A DNA stretch of 64,000 nucleotides from Modicisalibacter xianhensis (lineage in GTDB: Bacteria > Pseudomonadota > Gammaproteobacteria > Pseudomonadales > Halomonadaceae). Positions 14,055-25,887 of this stretch are shown piece by piece. Numbering within the stretch: position 1 is the stretch's first letter; each line of letters begins with the position of its first letter. The stretch lies in assembly GCF_900113605.1 (NCBI RefSeq), contig NZ_FOPY01000003.1:1-64000 (forward strand). Reading direction: 5' to 3'. The notes under the pieces were generated by a model. It ran no database searches and was not told the origin of the DNA. It saw only the letters and a program-made list of their open reading frames with translations. Position numbers and translations under genes: made by a program.

Positions 14055-14701
14055 CTTTATTTTCCTCTTGGTCCTCATCAGCCTGCATTGCATTCGTTAA
14101 TGTCAAGCATGTTTTGTCCCATGCTTAAGCATTAGTTTCTACCGAAGCAGGGTTGACATTCCTCTAAAGTTTTCCCCATCCATGGGTCGTCTCAGGAAGT
14201 CTTGTGTATAGATTTCCCGGCAAGCCCGTGGTTATGCGCTTTTCCTGTTTTTCCTTTCTAATCAAACACTTATGCGTGGTTAAAAATTAGCCAATTTGTT
14301 GCCAGGCCGCTTGTCATGGCGACTCGAAGACGTTTTTGAGAGGTTTTAAACAGGTTTATCCACAGAAAGTGTGGAAAACGATTGAGGGTGCGCAAGTCGG
14401 GATATGGCAAGTGGAAAAACCGCTCTGAACGTAAAAATCTGCGGATTATTGTTGTCGATTGCTATCGCCTGCCGAAGGAGTGGGGTGGTGGTTGCGAGGG
14501 GGCCGAAAAGCGCCCAGGCATGCTGCAGATGGCAGAGCCAGAACGTCGTCATACCATCGTGGCTTGAGCCCGGGTGGGCGCTGGTTGGGCTTGCTGGGGG
14601 CTGAAGAGGGCCGTGAGGGAAACGTTAGGGTAGGTGTGCGTCGTTGTAGGTTGTAGGGGAGGCGCGGGCAGGGCGCAGGAGGCGGGTGCAGTCACCAGAA
14701 A
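14055..14701. other. Long intergenic region with two DnaA-box-like sites
   Basis: About 650 nt without a convincing gene: short open frames lack ribosome binding sites and known motifs. The left half is AT-rich; the right half becomes G-rich (GGGGTGGTGG, GCTGGGGGC). It holds TTATCCACA (14356-14364), a perfect DnaA box, and an inverted near-match TGTGGAAAA (14370-14378) 5 nt away. No AT-rich unwinding element with repeated boxes is seen, so this is not proposed as an origin. Confidence 0.45.
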
Positions 14702-14733
14702 CGCATCGGGCCGCCCGAAGGCGGCCCGATGCG
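14702..14733 (-). terminator. Terminator hairpin downstream of gltA
   Basis: A perfect 14-bp stem CGCATCGGGCCGCC/GGCGGCCCGATGCG encloses a UUCG-type tetraloop on the minus strand. It lies 15 nt after the gltA stop. Only three T follow, but the stem is very stable. Confidence 0.75.
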
Positions 14734-14747
14734 ACGGTGCGCGAGAC

Positions 14748-16037
14748 TTACTTTTTGGTGGGGTAGTCGCGCTCGGTGTGGCCAGTATAGAGCTGGCGCG
14801 GGCGGCCGATGCGGTAGCTGCCGCTGATCATCTCGTGCCAGTGAGAGATCCAGCCGATGGTGCGCGATACGGCAAAGATGACTGTGAACATGTTCGTCGG
14901 GATGCCGATTGCCTTGAGGATGATGCCCGAGTAGAAGTCGACGTTGGGGTACAGCTTGCGTTCGATGAAGTACTCGTCTTCCAGCGCGATCTGTTCCAGG
15001 CGCTTGGCGATCTTGAGTTTGGGGTCGTCGGCCATGCCCAGTTCGCTGAGGACTTCGTCACAGGTTTCCTTCATCACCTTGGCGCGCGGGTCGAAGTTGC
15101 GGTAGACGCGGTGACCGAAGCCCATCAGGCGGAACGGGTCATCCTTGTCCTTGGCGCGATCGACGAAGCGCTGGATGTTTTCTTCGGAGTCGTCACCGAT
15201 CTCGTCGAGCATGTTGAGTACGGCTTCGTTGGCGCCACCGTGTGCCGGGCCCCACAGGGCGGCGATGCCGGCGCTGATACAGGCAAACGGGTTGGCGCCG
15301 GTGGAGCCGGCCAGGCGAACCGTGGACGTCGAGGCGTTCTGCTCATGGTCGGCATGCAGCATGAAGATGCGATCCATGGCCTTGGCGAACACCGGGTTGA
15401 TCACGTATTCCTCGGCCGGGTTGCCGAACATCATGTACAGGAAGTTTTCGGCGTAGTTGAGGTTATTACGCGGGTAATTGAACGGCTGGCCGACGTTGTA
15501 CTTGTAGGACATCGCCGCCAGGGTCGGCATCTTGGCAATCAGGCGAATGGCGCTGATATAGCGGTCTTCTTCGCGCGTGATGTCCAGATGATCGTGGTAG
15601 AACGCTGCCAGGCCGCCGACCACGCCGCACAGGATCGCCATCGGGTGGGCGTCACGACGGAAACCCTTGTAGAAGTTGGCGATCTGCTCGTGAACCATCG
15701 TATGGTAACGGATGGTCTTCTCGAAATCCTTGTACTGCTCGTCGGTGGGCAGCTCGCCGAACAGCAGCAGATAGCACAGCTCGACGTAATTGGAATGATC
15801 GGCCAACTGGTCGATAGGGTAGCCGCGGTGGAGTAGAACGCCATTGGCGCCATCGATGTAGGTGATGCCGGACTCGGTAGCAGCAGTGGCAACGAAGCCG
15901 GGGTCATAGGTGAAGAAGCCCTCGGCAGTGAGGCCGCGCACGTCGATGACATCAGGTCCGGTAGTGCCGGAATAGACTGGAAATTCAATCGTCTTGTCCA
16001 GTCCATCTATAGTCAACTTCGCTTTCCTGTCAGCCAT
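14748..16037 (-). CDS. gltA: Citrate synthase
   Basis: The 429-residue hexameric-type citrate synthase condenses acetyl-CoA and oxaloacetate at the entry of the TCA cycle. Catalytic and substrate residues are visible in [30 protein letters not shown] (His) and [15 protein letters not shown] (His and Arg), with the catalytic Asp in the following segment. Length matches E. coli GltA (427). It is divergent from sdhC with both promoters in the 419-nt gap, the standard gammaproteobacterial arrangement. It has its own promoter and terminator. Confidence 0.96.
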   Translation of the reverse strand: MADRKAKLTIDGLDKTIEFPVYSGTTGPDVIDVRGLTAEGFFTYDPGFVATAATESGITYIDGANGVLLHRGYPIDQLADHSNYVELCYLLLFGELPTDEQYKDFEKTIRYHTMVHEQIANFYKGFRRDAHPMAILCGVVGGLAAFYHDHLDITREEDRYISAIRLIAKMPTLAAMSYKYNVGQPFNYPRNNLNYAENFLYMMFGNPAEEYVINPVFAKAMDRIFMLHADHEQNASTSTVRLAGSTGANPFACISAGIAALWGPAHGGANEAVLNMLDEIGDDSEENIQRFVDRAKDKDDPFRLMGFGHRVYRNFDPRAKVMKETCDEVLSELGMADDPKLKIAKRLEQIALEDEYFIERKLYPNVDFYSGIILKAIGIPTNMFTVIFAVSRTIGWISHWHEMISGSYRIGRPRQLYTGHTERDYPTKK

Positions 16038-16117
16038 GTCGGCCTCCTTCTATCGTTATCTCATTCTGTACGTAAGTCGTTGTCTTGCTTACCAGCCCGG
16101 CGCAAAAAGGTTCGCCC

Positions 16118-16145
16118 ACTATAGGAACGCCGAGCCAATTGTCAA
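16118..16145 (-). promoter_or_regulatory. gltA promoter
   Basis: On the minus strand TTGACA and TATAGT are separated by 16 bp, about 80 nt upstream of the gltA start. Confidence 0.72.
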
Positions 16146-16290
16146 TTGATCGTTGGTGGTTGCAGCAGGACCCGATGCCCTGTTTTCGAGAGGATCTCAA
16201 GGAAGTTATAGCGCACTGCAGCATAGCTTAGCACGCTGTGTAGGGGTGTTACCGAGGGTAACACTAAGGTCGCAATGAAGCGGTAACGAT

Positions 16291-16319
16291 TTGTCATACC
16301 TGAGGTCAGTCCCTATAAT
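16291..16319 (+). promoter_or_regulatory. Promoter of the sdhCDAB-suc operon
   Basis: TTGTCA (16291-16296) and a perfect TATAAT (16314-16319) are separated by 17 bp. The predicted transcript has a leader of about 130 nt before sdhC. Confidence 0.78.
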
Positions 16320-16456
16320 CTCTCTCCGCGCGACTGGCGGGAAAGGGATTCGGTCGTGTCACTTGGCGGACAGCCGAGGCCCCTTCTTAAAACCACCGCC
16401 CGCTCGGGCCCAAGCCCGGTAGCAAGCAGAGCGGGCCAAGAGAGTGTGTAAGTGCC

Positions 16457-16834
16457 GTGAATAGCAAAAGACCCGTAAACCTCGACCTCTCCACGATAAA
16501 GTTTCCACTCCCTGCACTGACCTCGATCACCCACCGTATTACCGGCGTTATCCTCTTCGTTGGCTTGATCTTCCTTTTCTGGGCGCTGGACGCCTCGCTG
16601 TCTTCTCCGGAAGGTTTCGACGCCGTACGTGACGCCCTGGAGCACAACTTCTTTGCCAAGCTGGTGACCTGGGGCCTGTTGTCCGCCCTGGCGTTCCACT
16701 TCGTGGCAGGAGCGCGTCACCTGCTGATGGACCTCGACTTCGGCATCGAGCTCGAGGACGCAGTGAAATATACGAAAATCACCATCGTGGCTAGCGTGGT
16801 CCTGGTGGTCCTGGCGGGGGTCTGGGTATGGTAA
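16457..16834 (+). CDS. sdhC: Succinate dehydrogenase cytochrome b556 subunit SdhC
   Basis: This 125-residue membrane anchor has three predicted transmembrane helices (GVILFVGLIFLFW, LVTWGLLSALAFHFV, IVASVVLVVLAGVWVW). The quinone-site motif SITHRITG is near residue 25. The heme-ligand His lies in AFHFVAGARHLLMD. It forms the membrane part of complex II with SdhD. The start is a GTG. The frame overlaps sdhD by 7 nt, implying translational coupling. Confidence 0.93.
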   Translation: MNSKRPVNLDLSTIKFPLPALTSITHRITGVILFVGLIFLFWALDASLSSPEGFDAVRDALEHNFFAKLVTWGLLSALAFHFVAGARHLLMDLDFGIELEDAVKYTKITIVASVVLVVLAGVWVW

Positions 16835-17175
16835 CCAATATCACTAACTTCGGTCGTAGTGGCCTGTCCGACTGGCTGATCCAGCGTGTATCGGCCATCA
16901 TTCTGATGCTCTACACCATCTTCATGGTGGGGTATCTGCTGTTCACGCCGGACATCGACTATCTCACTTGGCGCGGCTTGTTCGACCAGACATGGATGCG
17001 CATCTTCTCTCTGCTGGCTTTCCTTTCGCTCGCGGCACACGCCTGGATCGGCCTGTGGACCGTAGTCACCGACTACATCAAGCCGACCGGTGCCCGTTTC
17101 GCCGTTCAAATCGCCATCATCCTCGCCATCTTCATCTTCCTGGTGTGGGGCGTTCAAGTTCTCTGGGGAGCCTGA
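16828..17175 (+). CDS. sdhD: Succinate dehydrogenase membrane anchor SdhD
   Basis: The 115-residue protein has three hydrophobic helices (VSAIILMLYTIFMVGYLLF, IFSLLAFLSLAAHAWIGLW, FAVQIAIILAIFIFLVWGV). The DWLIQRVSAI N-terminal motif and an AHAWIGLW segment carry the expected heme/quinone-site His. With SdhC it anchors SdhAB and passes electrons to ubiquinone. It sits between overlapping sdhC and sdhA (3-nt gap). Confidence 0.92.
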   Translation: MVTNITNFGRSGLSDWLIQRVSAIILMLYTIFMVGYLLFTPDIDYLTWRGLFDQTWMRIFSLLAFLSLAAHAWIGLWTVVTDYIKPTGARFAVQIAIILAIFIFLVWGVQVLWGA

Positions 17176-17178
17176 TCC

Positions 17179-18951
17179 ATGTCTACCATGCGTAACCTGA
17201 CATTCGACGCAATCATCATCGGTGGCGGCGGCTCCGGCCTGCGTGCAGCCCTCGAACTGGCGAAGTCCGGCAAGAAGACCGCCGTCATCTCCAAGGTGTT
17301 CCCGACCCGGTCGCACACCGTATCCGCGCAGGGCGGCATCACCTGTGCCATCGCTTCCGCCGACCCGAACGACGACTGGCGCTGGCACATGTACGACACC
17401 GTCAAGGGCGGTGACTACATCACCGACCAGGACGCCGCCGAGTACATGTGCTCCGAAGGCCCCAAGGCCGTGTTCGAACTCGAGCACATGGGGCTGCCGT
17501 TCTCGCGTTTCGACAATGGCCGCATCTACCAGCGTCCGTTCGGCGGTCAGTCCAAGGAATTCGGCAAGGGCGGCCAGGCGGCACGCACCTGTGCCGCCGC
17601 CGACCGTACCGGTCACGCGCTGCTGCACACGCTGTACCAGAACAACCTGAAGAACAACACCGTATTCCTGAACGAATGGTACGCGGTGGATCTGGTCAAG
17701 AATGCCAACGGCGACGTGGTCGGCTGCATCGCGCTGTGCATCGAGACCGGCGAAGTGGTGCACATCAAGTCCAAGGCCACCGTGCTGGCGACCGGTGGTG
17801 CCGGCCGTATCTATTCCTCCACCACCAACGCGCTGATCAACACCGGTGACGGTGTCGGCATGGCGCTGCGCGCTGGCGTCACGGTGCAGGACATGGAAAT
17901 GTGGCAGTTCCACCCGACCGGTATTGCCGGCGCCGGTGTGCTGGTTACCGAAGGCTGCCGTGGTGAGGGTGGTTACCTCATCAACAAGGACGGCGAGCGC
18001 TTCATGGAGCGTTATGCCCCCAACGCCAAGGACCTGGCCGGTCGTGACGTCGTGGCCCGCTCCATGGTCATGGAGATCCTCGAAGGCCGCGGTGTTGGCG
18101 AGAATGGCGACCACGTGCTGCTTAAGCTCGATCACCTGGGCGAAGAGGTGCTGCACAAGCGCCTGCCGGGTATCGTCGAGCTGGCCAAGACCTTCGCCGC
18201 CGTCGATCCGGTCAAGGAGCCGATCCCGGTCGTGCCGACCTGTCACTACATGATGGGTGGCCTGGCCACCAATGTGCATGGCCAGGTCATCAAGCAGGAT
18301 ACCGACGGCAACGACGAGATCGTCAACGGCCTGTTCGCCTGTGGCGAGGTGGCTTGCGTGTCCGTTCACGGCGCCAACCGCCTGGGCGGCAACTCGCTGC
18401 TCGACCTCGTGGTGTTCGGTCGTGCCGCCGGCATGTTCATCGAAGGCGCGCTCAACGAAGGCATCGAGTACTTGGACGCCACCCAGTCCGATGTCGATTT
18501 CGCGCTGGCCCGCATGAATCGCTGGAACGAGTCCAGCGGCGGCGAGTCGATTCCCGAGCTGCGTGCCGAACTGCAGGAAACCATGCAGAAGTCCTTCGGT
18601 GTCTTTCGTCAGGAAGATCACATGCAGGAAGGCGTCAAGAAGGTGGCCGAGCTGCGCGAGCGCATCGCCAACGCCCACCTGGGCGACAAGTCCAACGCCT
18701 TCAACACGGCGCGTGTCGAAGCGCTGGAACTCGACAACCTGCTGGAAGTGGCCGAAGCGACTGCCATCTCTGCGCTCGAGCGCAAGGAAAGTCGCGGCGC
18801 CCATTCCCGTTACGACTATCCGGATCGGGACGACGTCAACTGGCTCAAGCACTCCACCTACTACCCGCTGGAGAAGAAGCTGGGCAAGCGTGAAGTCAAC
18901 TTCTCGCCGAAGACCGTCGACACCTTTGAGCCGAAAGTCCGTACTTATTGA
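17179..18951 (+). CDS. sdhA: Succinate dehydrogenase flavoprotein SdhA
   Basis: This 590-residue flavoprotein oxidises succinate to fumarate. The FAD-binding motif is [16 protein letters not shown] near the N-terminus. The His that carries covalent FAD is in [10 protein letters not shown] near residue 45. Substrate residues lie in [11 protein letters not shown], the GEGGYLIN segment and TCHYMMGG. Length matches E. coli SdhA (588). It is followed by sdhB after 11 nt, in the order C-D-A-B. Confidence 0.97.
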   Translation: MSTMRNLTFDAIIIGGGGSGLRAALELAKSGKKTAVISKVFPTRSHTVSAQGGITCAIASADPNDDWRWHMYDTVKGGDYITDQDAAEYMCSEGPKAVFELEHMGLPFSRFDNGRIYQRPFGGQSKEFGKGGQAARTCAAADRTGHALLHTLYQNNLKNNTVFLNEWYAVDLVKNANGDVVGCIALCIETGEVVHIKSKATVLATGGAGRIYSSTTNALINTGDGVGMALRAGVTVQDMEMWQFHPTGIAGAGVLVTEGCRGEGGYLINKDGERFMERYAPNAKDLAGRDVVARSMVMEILEGRGVGENGDHVLLKLDHLGEEVLHKRLPGIVELAKTFAAVDPVKEPIPVVPTCHYMMGGLATNVHGQVIKQDTDGNDEIVNGLFACGEVACVSVHGANRLGGNSLLDLVVFGRAAGMFIEGALNEGIEYLDATQSDVDFALARMNRWNESSGGESIPELRAELQETMQKSFGVFRQEDHMQEGVKKVAELRERIANAHLGDKSNAFNTARVEALELDNLLEVAEATAISALERKESRGAHSRYDYPDRDDVNWLKHSTYYPLEKKLGKREVNFSPKTVDTFEPKVRTY

Positions 18952-18962
18952 GGGGGACCACG

Positions 18963-19673
18963 ATGTCCATGCTTCAGGTATCCGTATACCGCTACAATCC
19001 GGAGACCGACTCCGCTCCTTACATGCAGGAGTTCCAGGTGGACACCCAGGGCCGCGACCTGATGGTCCTGAACGTCCTCGAGCTCATCAAGCAGCAGGAC
19101 AGCTCGATGGCCTACCGTCGCAGCTGTCGTGAGGGCGTCTGCGGCTCCGACGGGATGAACATGAACGGCACCAACGGCCTGGCCTGCGTCACGCCGCTGT
19201 CGGCCGTGACCAAGGGGGGCAAGCTGGTGCTGCGCCCGTTGCCGGGCCTGCCGGTGATTCGCGACCTGGTCGTCGACATGGGGATCTTCTACAAGCAGTA
19301 CGAGCGTATCCAGCCGTACCTGCAGAACGAGAACTCCCCGCCGGCCATCGAGCGCCTGCAGTCGCCGGAAGAGCGCGACAAGCTCGACGGGCTCTACGAA
19401 TGTATCCTGTGTGCCTGCTGTTCGACGTCCTGCCCGTCGTTCTGGTGGAACCCGGACAAGTTCGTCGGTCCGGCCGGTCTGCTTCAAGCTTATCGCTTCC
19501 TGGCCGATAGTCGTGACACGGCAACCCGCGAGCGCCTCGCCGAACTCGAGGATCCGTTCAGCGTGTTCCGTTGCCGCGGCATCATGAACTGCGTGGCGGT
19601 GTGTCCGAAAGGGCTCAACCCGACTCGCGCGATCGGCAAGATTCGTGAGCTGCTATTGGCGAATGCTACTTAA
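18963..19673 (+). CDS. sdhB: Succinate dehydrogenase iron-sulfur subunit SdhB
   Basis: ATG 18963 has AGGGGG about 8 nt upstream. The 236-residue subunit carries the 2Fe-2S cluster site SCREGVCGSDGMNMNG near residue 55, the 4Fe-4S motif CILCACCSTSCP near residue 146, and the 3Fe-4S site in CRGIMNCVAVCPKGLNP. All cluster cysteines are present. It wires electrons from SdhA flavin to quinone. Confidence 0.96.
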   Translation: MSMLQVSVYRYNPETDSAPYMQEFQVDTQGRDLMVLNVLELIKQQDSSMAYRRSCREGVCGSDGMNMNGTNGLACVTPLSAVTKGGKLVLRPLPGLPVIRDLVVDMGIFYKQYERIQPYLQNENSPPAIERLQSPEERDKLDGLYECILCACCSTSCPSFWWNPDKFVGPAGLLQAYRFLADSRDTATRERLAELEDPFSVFRCRGIMNCVAVCPKGLNPTRAIGKIRELLLANAT

Positions 19674-19748
19674 ATCGTGGCCAGCGACTTGCTATCATTG
19701 GAGCCCGTTTCACCTGCGGCCATGTGTCGCAGGTGAGGCCGGCCCACG

Positions 19749-19785
19749 CGTCAAGAGCCGGTGCCTCGTGCACCGGCTCTTGACG
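19749..19785 (+). other. Perfect 16-bp hairpin between sdhB and sucA
   Basis: CGTCAAGAGCCGGTGC and GCACCGGCTCTTGACG form a perfect 16-bp stem with a CTCGT loop. No T-tract follows. A second hairpin CACCTGCG/CGCAGGTG precedes it. They occupy the 228-nt sdhB-sucA gap and may cause partial termination, RNA processing or mRNA stabilisation between the sdh and suc parts. Confidence 0.6.
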
Positions 19786-19901
19786 ATCACGCCGCGCATT
19801 CCGTGGACGCTGTCCCGTCCACAAGCAAGACAAAGAGTGACGCCGGTGCGCATCCCGTACCAGGCGCCGACACCACCCCATCAGTGCAGGGTGACCGAGA
19901 G

Positions 19902-22736
19902 ATGCAAGAAGGCATAATGGAGTTGATGTGGCGCTCCTCGCACGTGAGTGGCGGCAACGCTCACTACGTCGAAGCGCTGTACGAGCAATACCTCGTCGAT
20001 CCCAATGAAGTTCCGGATGAATGGCGTAACTATTTCGATCAGTTACCGCGCCCGGAAGGCAGTCCCTCCTACGATACCCCCCTCAGTCCGATCCGAGACC
20101 AGTTCTACCAGTTGGCACGTAACCGTCGCACCGCTCAGGGCACGGCCGCTGTCGACAGTGGCGAGAACAAGAAGCAGGTCAAGGTCCTCCAGCTGATCAA
20201 CGCCTATCGATTCCGTGGCCACCAGAAGGCCGACATCGATCCGCTCGATCTGCGCAAACCGGTACCGGTGCCGGACCTGGACCTGTCCTTCCACCAGTTG
20301 TCGAAGGCCGACATGGACAGCGAGTTCCAGACCGGCTCCTTCTTCCTGGGCAAGGACAAGGCACCGCTGAAGGAAATCGTCGAAGCGCTGGAGCAGACCT
20401 ACTGCCGCAGCATCGGCTGTGAGTTCATGCACATCGTCGACACCGAAGAGAAGCGCTGGCTGCAACAGCGGTTCGAATCGGTGCGCTCGAAGCCGAAGTA
20501 CGGCAACGAGGTCCGCAAGCATGTGCTCGAACGACTGACCGCCGCCGAGGGCCTGGAGAGCTACCTGGCCTCCAAGTACCCCGGCACCAAGCGTTTCGGT
20601 CTCGAAGGGGGCGAAAGCTTCATCCCGATGATGGACGAGGTCATCCAGCGTGCCGGCGGCTACGGCACCAAGGAAGTCGTCATCGGCATGGCGCACCGCG
20701 GCCGCCTCAACCTGCTGGTCAACATCCTTGGCAAGAGCCCGTCAGAGCTGATCGACGAGTTCGATGGCAAGAAGGTCATTACCAAAGGCTCGGGCGACGT
20801 CAAGTACCACCAAGGCTTCAGCTCCAACGTCATGACGCCGGGCGGCGAAGTCCACCTGGCGCTGGCCTTCAACCCGTCGCACCTGGAAATCGTGGCACCG
20901 GTGGTCGAAGGCTCGGTACGTGCCCGTCAGGATCGCCGCGACGACACCGACGGTGACAAGGTACTGCCGATCAATGTCCACGGCGACGCGGCCTTCGCCG
21001 GCCAGGGCGTGGTCATGGAAACCTTCCAGATGTCGCAGACCCGTGCCTACAAGACCGGTGGCACGCTCCACGTCGTGATCAACAACCAGGTCGGTTTCAC
21101 CACCTCGCATCCGCAGGACACGCGCTCCACCGAGTACTGCACCGATATCGCCAAGATGGTTCAGGCGCCGATCTTCCACGTCAATGGCGACGACCCGGAT
21201 GCCGTGCTGCATGCTGCGCAAGTGGCCATCGACTACCGCCAGCAGTTCCACAAGGACGTCGTCATCGATCTGGTCTGCTACCGGCGTCGCGGTCACAACG
21301 AGGCCGACGAGCCGTCCGGCACCCAGCCGATGATGTACCAGAAGATCAAGTCGCACAAAAGCTCCCGCGAGCTTTACGCGGCGCGCCTGGTCGAGGAGGG
21401 CGTGCTCTCCGAGGACGACGCCAAGGCACTGGTCGAGCAGTACCGCGAGGACCTGCTGGCGGGTAACCACGTCGCCAACGCGCTGGTCAAGCAGCCCAAC
21501 ACCGAGCTGTTCGTCGACTGGAACCCGTACCTCGGCCACGAGTGGAGCGGCGACTTCGACACCTCGTTCGACATGAAGCGCATGCAGCAACTGGCGACGC
21601 GCATGTGCGAAATTCCCGACGGTGTCCAGGTCCAGCGTCAGGTTGCCAAGATCTACGAGGACCGTCGCAAGATGCAGGCCGGTGGCATGGCGCTCAACTG
21701 GGGCTTCGCCGAAACCCTGGCCTATGCCACGCTGCTCGACGAAGGCCACCCGATCCGCATCACGGGTCAGGACTCTGGCCGCGGCACCTTCTCGCACCGC
21801 CACGCCGTGGTGCACAACCAGAAGGACGGCACCACCTACGTGCCGCTCGAGCACATCCGTGAAGGGCAGCCGCGTTTCACCATTCGCGACTCCTACCTCT
21901 CCGAAGAGGCGGTGCTGGCCTTCGAGTATGGCTACGCTACCACCATGCCCAACGCGCTGATCGTCTGGGAAGCGCAGTTCGGCGACTTCTTCAACGGCGC
22001 TCAGGTCGTGGTCGACCAGTTCATTTCCTCGGGTGAGTCCAAGTGGGGCCGCCTGTGCGGGTTGACCATGCTGCTGCCGCACGGCTACGAAGGGCAGGGG
22101 CCGGAGCACTCCTCCGCGCGCCTCGAGCGCTTCTTGCAGTTGTGTGCCGAGCACAACATGCAGGTCTGCGTGCCGACCACGCCGGCGCAGATCTTCCATC
22201 TCCTGCGTCGTCAGGTGATTCGCCCGCTGCGCAAGCCGCTGGTGATCATGTCGCCGAAGAGCCTGCTGCGCCATAAGGAAGCGACTTCTACGCTGGAAGA
22301 GCTGGCCAACGGTCGCTTCCAGATGGTACTGGAAGACCAGGGCAAGCTGGACGCCAGCAAGGTCAAGCGTGTCGTGCTGTGCGCCGGCAAGGTCTATTAC
22401 GACCTGGCGGCCTATCGCGCGGAGAACGAGCGCGAAGATACGGCGGTCCTGCGCGTCGAACAGCTCTACCCCTTCCCGAAGGACGAGCTCTTCGAGGCGA
22501 TCAAGGACTACACCAACCTGGAGCAGGTGGTGTGGTGTCAGGAAGAGCCGCTGAACCAGGGCGCCTGGTATCAGAGCCAGCACCATATGCGTGTCGTCGC
22601 GGACATGTTCAAGGAAGGCCTGGGCCGCGAACTCAAGTTCGCCGGTCGTCCGGCCTCGGCAGCACCCGCTGCGGGCTACATGTCCGTCCATGTCGAACAG
22701 CAGCGCCAACTGGTGGAAGACGCCTTCAACGCCTGA
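19902..22736 (+). CDS. sucA: 2-oxoglutarate dehydrogenase E1 component
   Basis: The 944-residue thiamine-diphosphate enzyme decarboxylates 2-oxoglutarate and passes the succinyl group to SucB. ATG 19902 gives the family N-terminus MQEGIMELMWRSSHVSGGN; upstream codons overlap the hairpin region. The ThDP site (GMAHRGRLNLLVN near residue 265, GDAAFAGQGVVMET) and the substrate-binding His in the NPSHLE and FSHRHAV blocks are present. Length matches E. coli SucA (933). It is part of the operon with sucB and lpd. Confidence 0.95.
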   Translation: MQEGIMELMWRSSHVSGGNAHYVEALYEQYLVDPNEVPDEWRNYFDQLPRPEGSPSYDTPLSPIRDQFYQLARNRRTAQGTAAVDSGENKKQVKVLQLINAYRFRGHQKADIDPLDLRKPVPVPDLDLSFHQLSKADMDSEFQTGSFFLGKDKAPLKEIVEALEQTYCRSIGCEFMHIVDTEEKRWLQQRFESVRSKPKYGNEVRKHVLERLTAAEGLESYLASKYPGTKRFGLEGGESFIPMMDEVIQRAGGYGTKEVVIGMAHRGRLNLLVNILGKSPSELIDEFDGKKVITKGSGDVKYHQGFSSNVMTPGGEVHLALAFNPSHLEIVAPVVEGSVRARQDRRDDTDGDKVLPINVHGDAAFAGQGVVMETFQMSQTRAYKTGGTLHVVINNQVGFTTSHPQDTRSTEYCTDIAKMVQAPIFHVNGDDPDAVLHAAQVAIDYRQQFHKDVVIDLVCYRRRGHNEADEPSGTQPMMYQKIKSHKSSRELYAARLVEEGVLSEDDAKALVEQYREDLLAGNHVANALVKQPNTELFVDWNPYLGHEWSGDFDTSFDMKRMQQLATRMCEIPDGVQVQRQVAKIYEDRRKMQAGGMALNWGFAETLAYATLLDEGHPIRITGQDSGRGTFSHRHAVVHNQKDGTTYVPLEHIREGQPRFTIRDSYLSEEAVLAFEYGYATTMPNALIVWEAQFGDFFNGAQVVVDQFISSGESKWGRLCGLTMLLPHGYEGQGPEHSSARLERFLQLCAEHNMQVCVPTTPAQIFHLLRRQVIRPLRKPLVIMSPKSLLRHKEATSTLEELANGRFQMVLEDQGKLDASKVKRVVLCAGKVYYDLAAYRAENEREDTAVLRVEQLYPFPKDELFEAIKDYTNLEQVVWCQEEPLNQGAWYQSQHHMRVVADMFKEGLGRELKFAGRPASAAPAAGYMSVHVEQQRQLVEDAFNA

Positions 22737-22778
22737 GGCGTCCCACCAGGACGAGAGAGAACCCACTAAGGAAACCAA

Positions 22779-24380
22779 ATGGCTACCGAGATCAAAGCGC
22801 CCAGTTTTCCGGAATCCGTTGCCGAGGGCACGGTTGCTGCCTGGCACAAGCAGCCCGGCGACAGCGTCGAACGTGACGAGCTGATCGTCGAAATCGAGAC
22901 CGACAAGGTCGTGCTCGAGGTCGTGGCGCCGGAAGCGGGCACGCTGTCAGAGATCAAGGTCGAAGAGGGCGATACCTGTGAATCGGAGCAGGTCCTTGGC
23001 ATGCTCGGCGCCGCCGAGGAAAAGGCCGAGTCCAAGTCCGACGCCAAGCCGCAGGGCGGCCAGGACGCCGAGCCCGAGCAGAAGGCCGAGAAACAGGCCG
23101 AGCAGAAGAGCGAAAAGCCGGCGGCTTCCGGCAAGAGCTACGATGTCAAGGCGCCGTCCTTCCCCGAATCCGTTCAGGAAGGCACCGTGGCCACCTGGCA
23201 CAAGAAGGTCGGCGAAGCGGTCAAGCGCGACGAAGTGCTGGCCGACATCGAGACCGACAAGGTCGTGCTGGAAGTCGTCGCGCCGGCCGATGGCGCCCTG
23301 AGCGACATCAAGGTGCAGGAAGGCGAGCAGGTCGAGTCCGAAGCGTTGCTGGCGACTTTCGCCGAAGGCGCCGGTGGTAGCGAGGGCGGCGAAGCCGAAG
23401 GCGCTTCCGCCGAGTCGCGTGGCGATGAAAGCGAAGCCAGCGGTGCGGAATCCGACGAGAAGGTCGGCGACAAGATCGTTGCCCCTGCCGCACGCAAGCT
23501 GATCGCCGAGCACGACCTTGACGTCAGCAAGATCGAGGGCACCGGCAAGGGTGGCCGCGTGCTCAAGGAAGACGTGCAGAAGGCGGTCAAGGAAGGCAAC
23601 GCCAAGAAGTCCGCACCGGCTGCCAAGAGCGGTGGCGGTGCCAAGGCCGCTGCAGCCGCAGCGCCGGCCGTCGAGGGCGAGCGCCCCGAGAAGCGCGTGC
23701 CGATGAGCCGCCTGCGCCAGACCATCGCCAAGCGCCTGGTCCAGGCCCAGCAGACCGCTGCCATGCTCACCACCTACAACGAGGTGGACATGACCGCGGT
23801 AATGGCCCTGCGTGCCCAGTACAAGGACACCTTCCTCAAGGCGCACGACACCAAGCTCGGCTTCATGGGCTTCTTCGTCAAGGCCGCCAGCGAGGCGCTC
23901 AAGCGCTTCCCGGACGTCAACGCTTCCATCGACGGTACCGACATCGTCTACCACGGTTATCAGGACATCGGTGTGGCCGTGTCCACCGACCGTGGCCTGG
24001 TGGTCCCCGTGCTGCGCGATACCGATAGCATGAAGATCGCCGACGTCGAGAAGACCATCGTCGACTTCGGCAAGCGCGCGCGTGACGGCAAGCTAGGCAT
24101 CGACGAGATGCAGGGCGGTACGTTCACCATCACCAACGGTGGTATCTTCGGCTCGCTGATGTCGACGCCGATCCTCAACCCGCCGCAGACGGCTATCCTG
24201 GGCATGCACAAGATCCAGGAGCGCCCGATGGCGGTCAACGGCAAGGTCGAGATCCGCCCGATGATGTACCTGGCTCTGTCGTACGACCACCGCATGATCG
24301 ACGGCAAGGACGCAGTGCAGTTCCTGGTTGCCATCAAGGACCTGCTCGAGGATCCGGCGCGCCTGCTGCTGGACATCTGA
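22779..24380 (+). CDS. sucB: Dihydrolipoyl succinyltransferase E2 with two lipoyl domains
   Basis: The 533-residue E2 core transfers succinyl groups to CoA. Unlike E. coli SucB (405 residues, one lipoyl domain) it has two complete lipoyl domains with near-identical sequences. Lipoylated lysines are predicted at residue 43 ([10 protein letters not shown]) and at about 161 ([11 protein letters not shown]). Linkers rich in Glu, Lys, Gln and Ala follow each domain, then an E3/E1-binding domain ([22 protein letters not shown]) and the catalytic core ending in [13 protein letters not shown] (His and Asp). The duplication is clean, in frame and has no disrupted codons. Confidence 0.93.
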   Translation: MATEIKAPSFPESVAEGTVAAWHKQPGDSVERDELIVEIETDKVVLEVVAPEAGTLSEIKVEEGDTCESEQVLGMLGAAEEKAESKSDAKPQGGQDAEPEQKAEKQAEQKSEKPAASGKSYDVKAPSFPESVQEGTVATWHKKVGEAVKRDEVLADIETDKVVLEVVAPADGALSDIKVQEGEQVESEALLATFAEGAGGSEGGEAEGASAESRGDESEASGAESDEKVGDKIVAPAARKLIAEHDLDVSKIEGTGKGGRVLKEDVQKAVKEGNAKKSAPAAKSGGGAKAAAAAAPAVEGERPEKRVPMSRLRQTIAKRLVQAQQTAAMLTTYNEVDMTAVMALRAQYKDTFLKAHDTKLGFMGFFVKAASEALKRFPDVNASIDGTDIVYHGYQDIGVAVSTDRGLVVPVLRDTDSMKIADVEKTIVDFGKRARDGKLGIDEMQGGTFTITNGGIFGSLMSTPILNPPQTAILGMHKIQERPMAVNGKVEIRPMMYLALSYDHRMIDGKDAVQFLVAIKDLLEDPARLLLDI

Positions 24381-24390
24381 CCTCGTCTGA

Positions 24391-25872
<1,482 letters not shown>

Positions 25873-25887
25873 CCCGCAGGACAACAA

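Noticed and set aside
14356-14378. Possible replication origin
   Set aside because: Only one perfect and one imperfect DnaA box, no AT-rich unwinding array and no dnaA, dnaN or gidA neighbours.
14634-15836. Plus-strand open frame of 400 codons opposite gltA
   Set aside because: Begins in the G-rich intergenic stretch and runs antisense to gltA; no motif or ribosome binding site.
16717-18852. Long minus-strand open frame opposite sdhD and sdhA
   Set aside because: It mirrors the reading frame of conserved sdh genes; in GC-rich genes the antisense frame stays open by codon bias. No ribosome binding site or known motif.
20742-22847. Long minus-strand open frame opposite sucA
   Set aside because: Antisense shadow of sucA with a composition-driven His/Val/Leu-rich translation and no recognisable domain.
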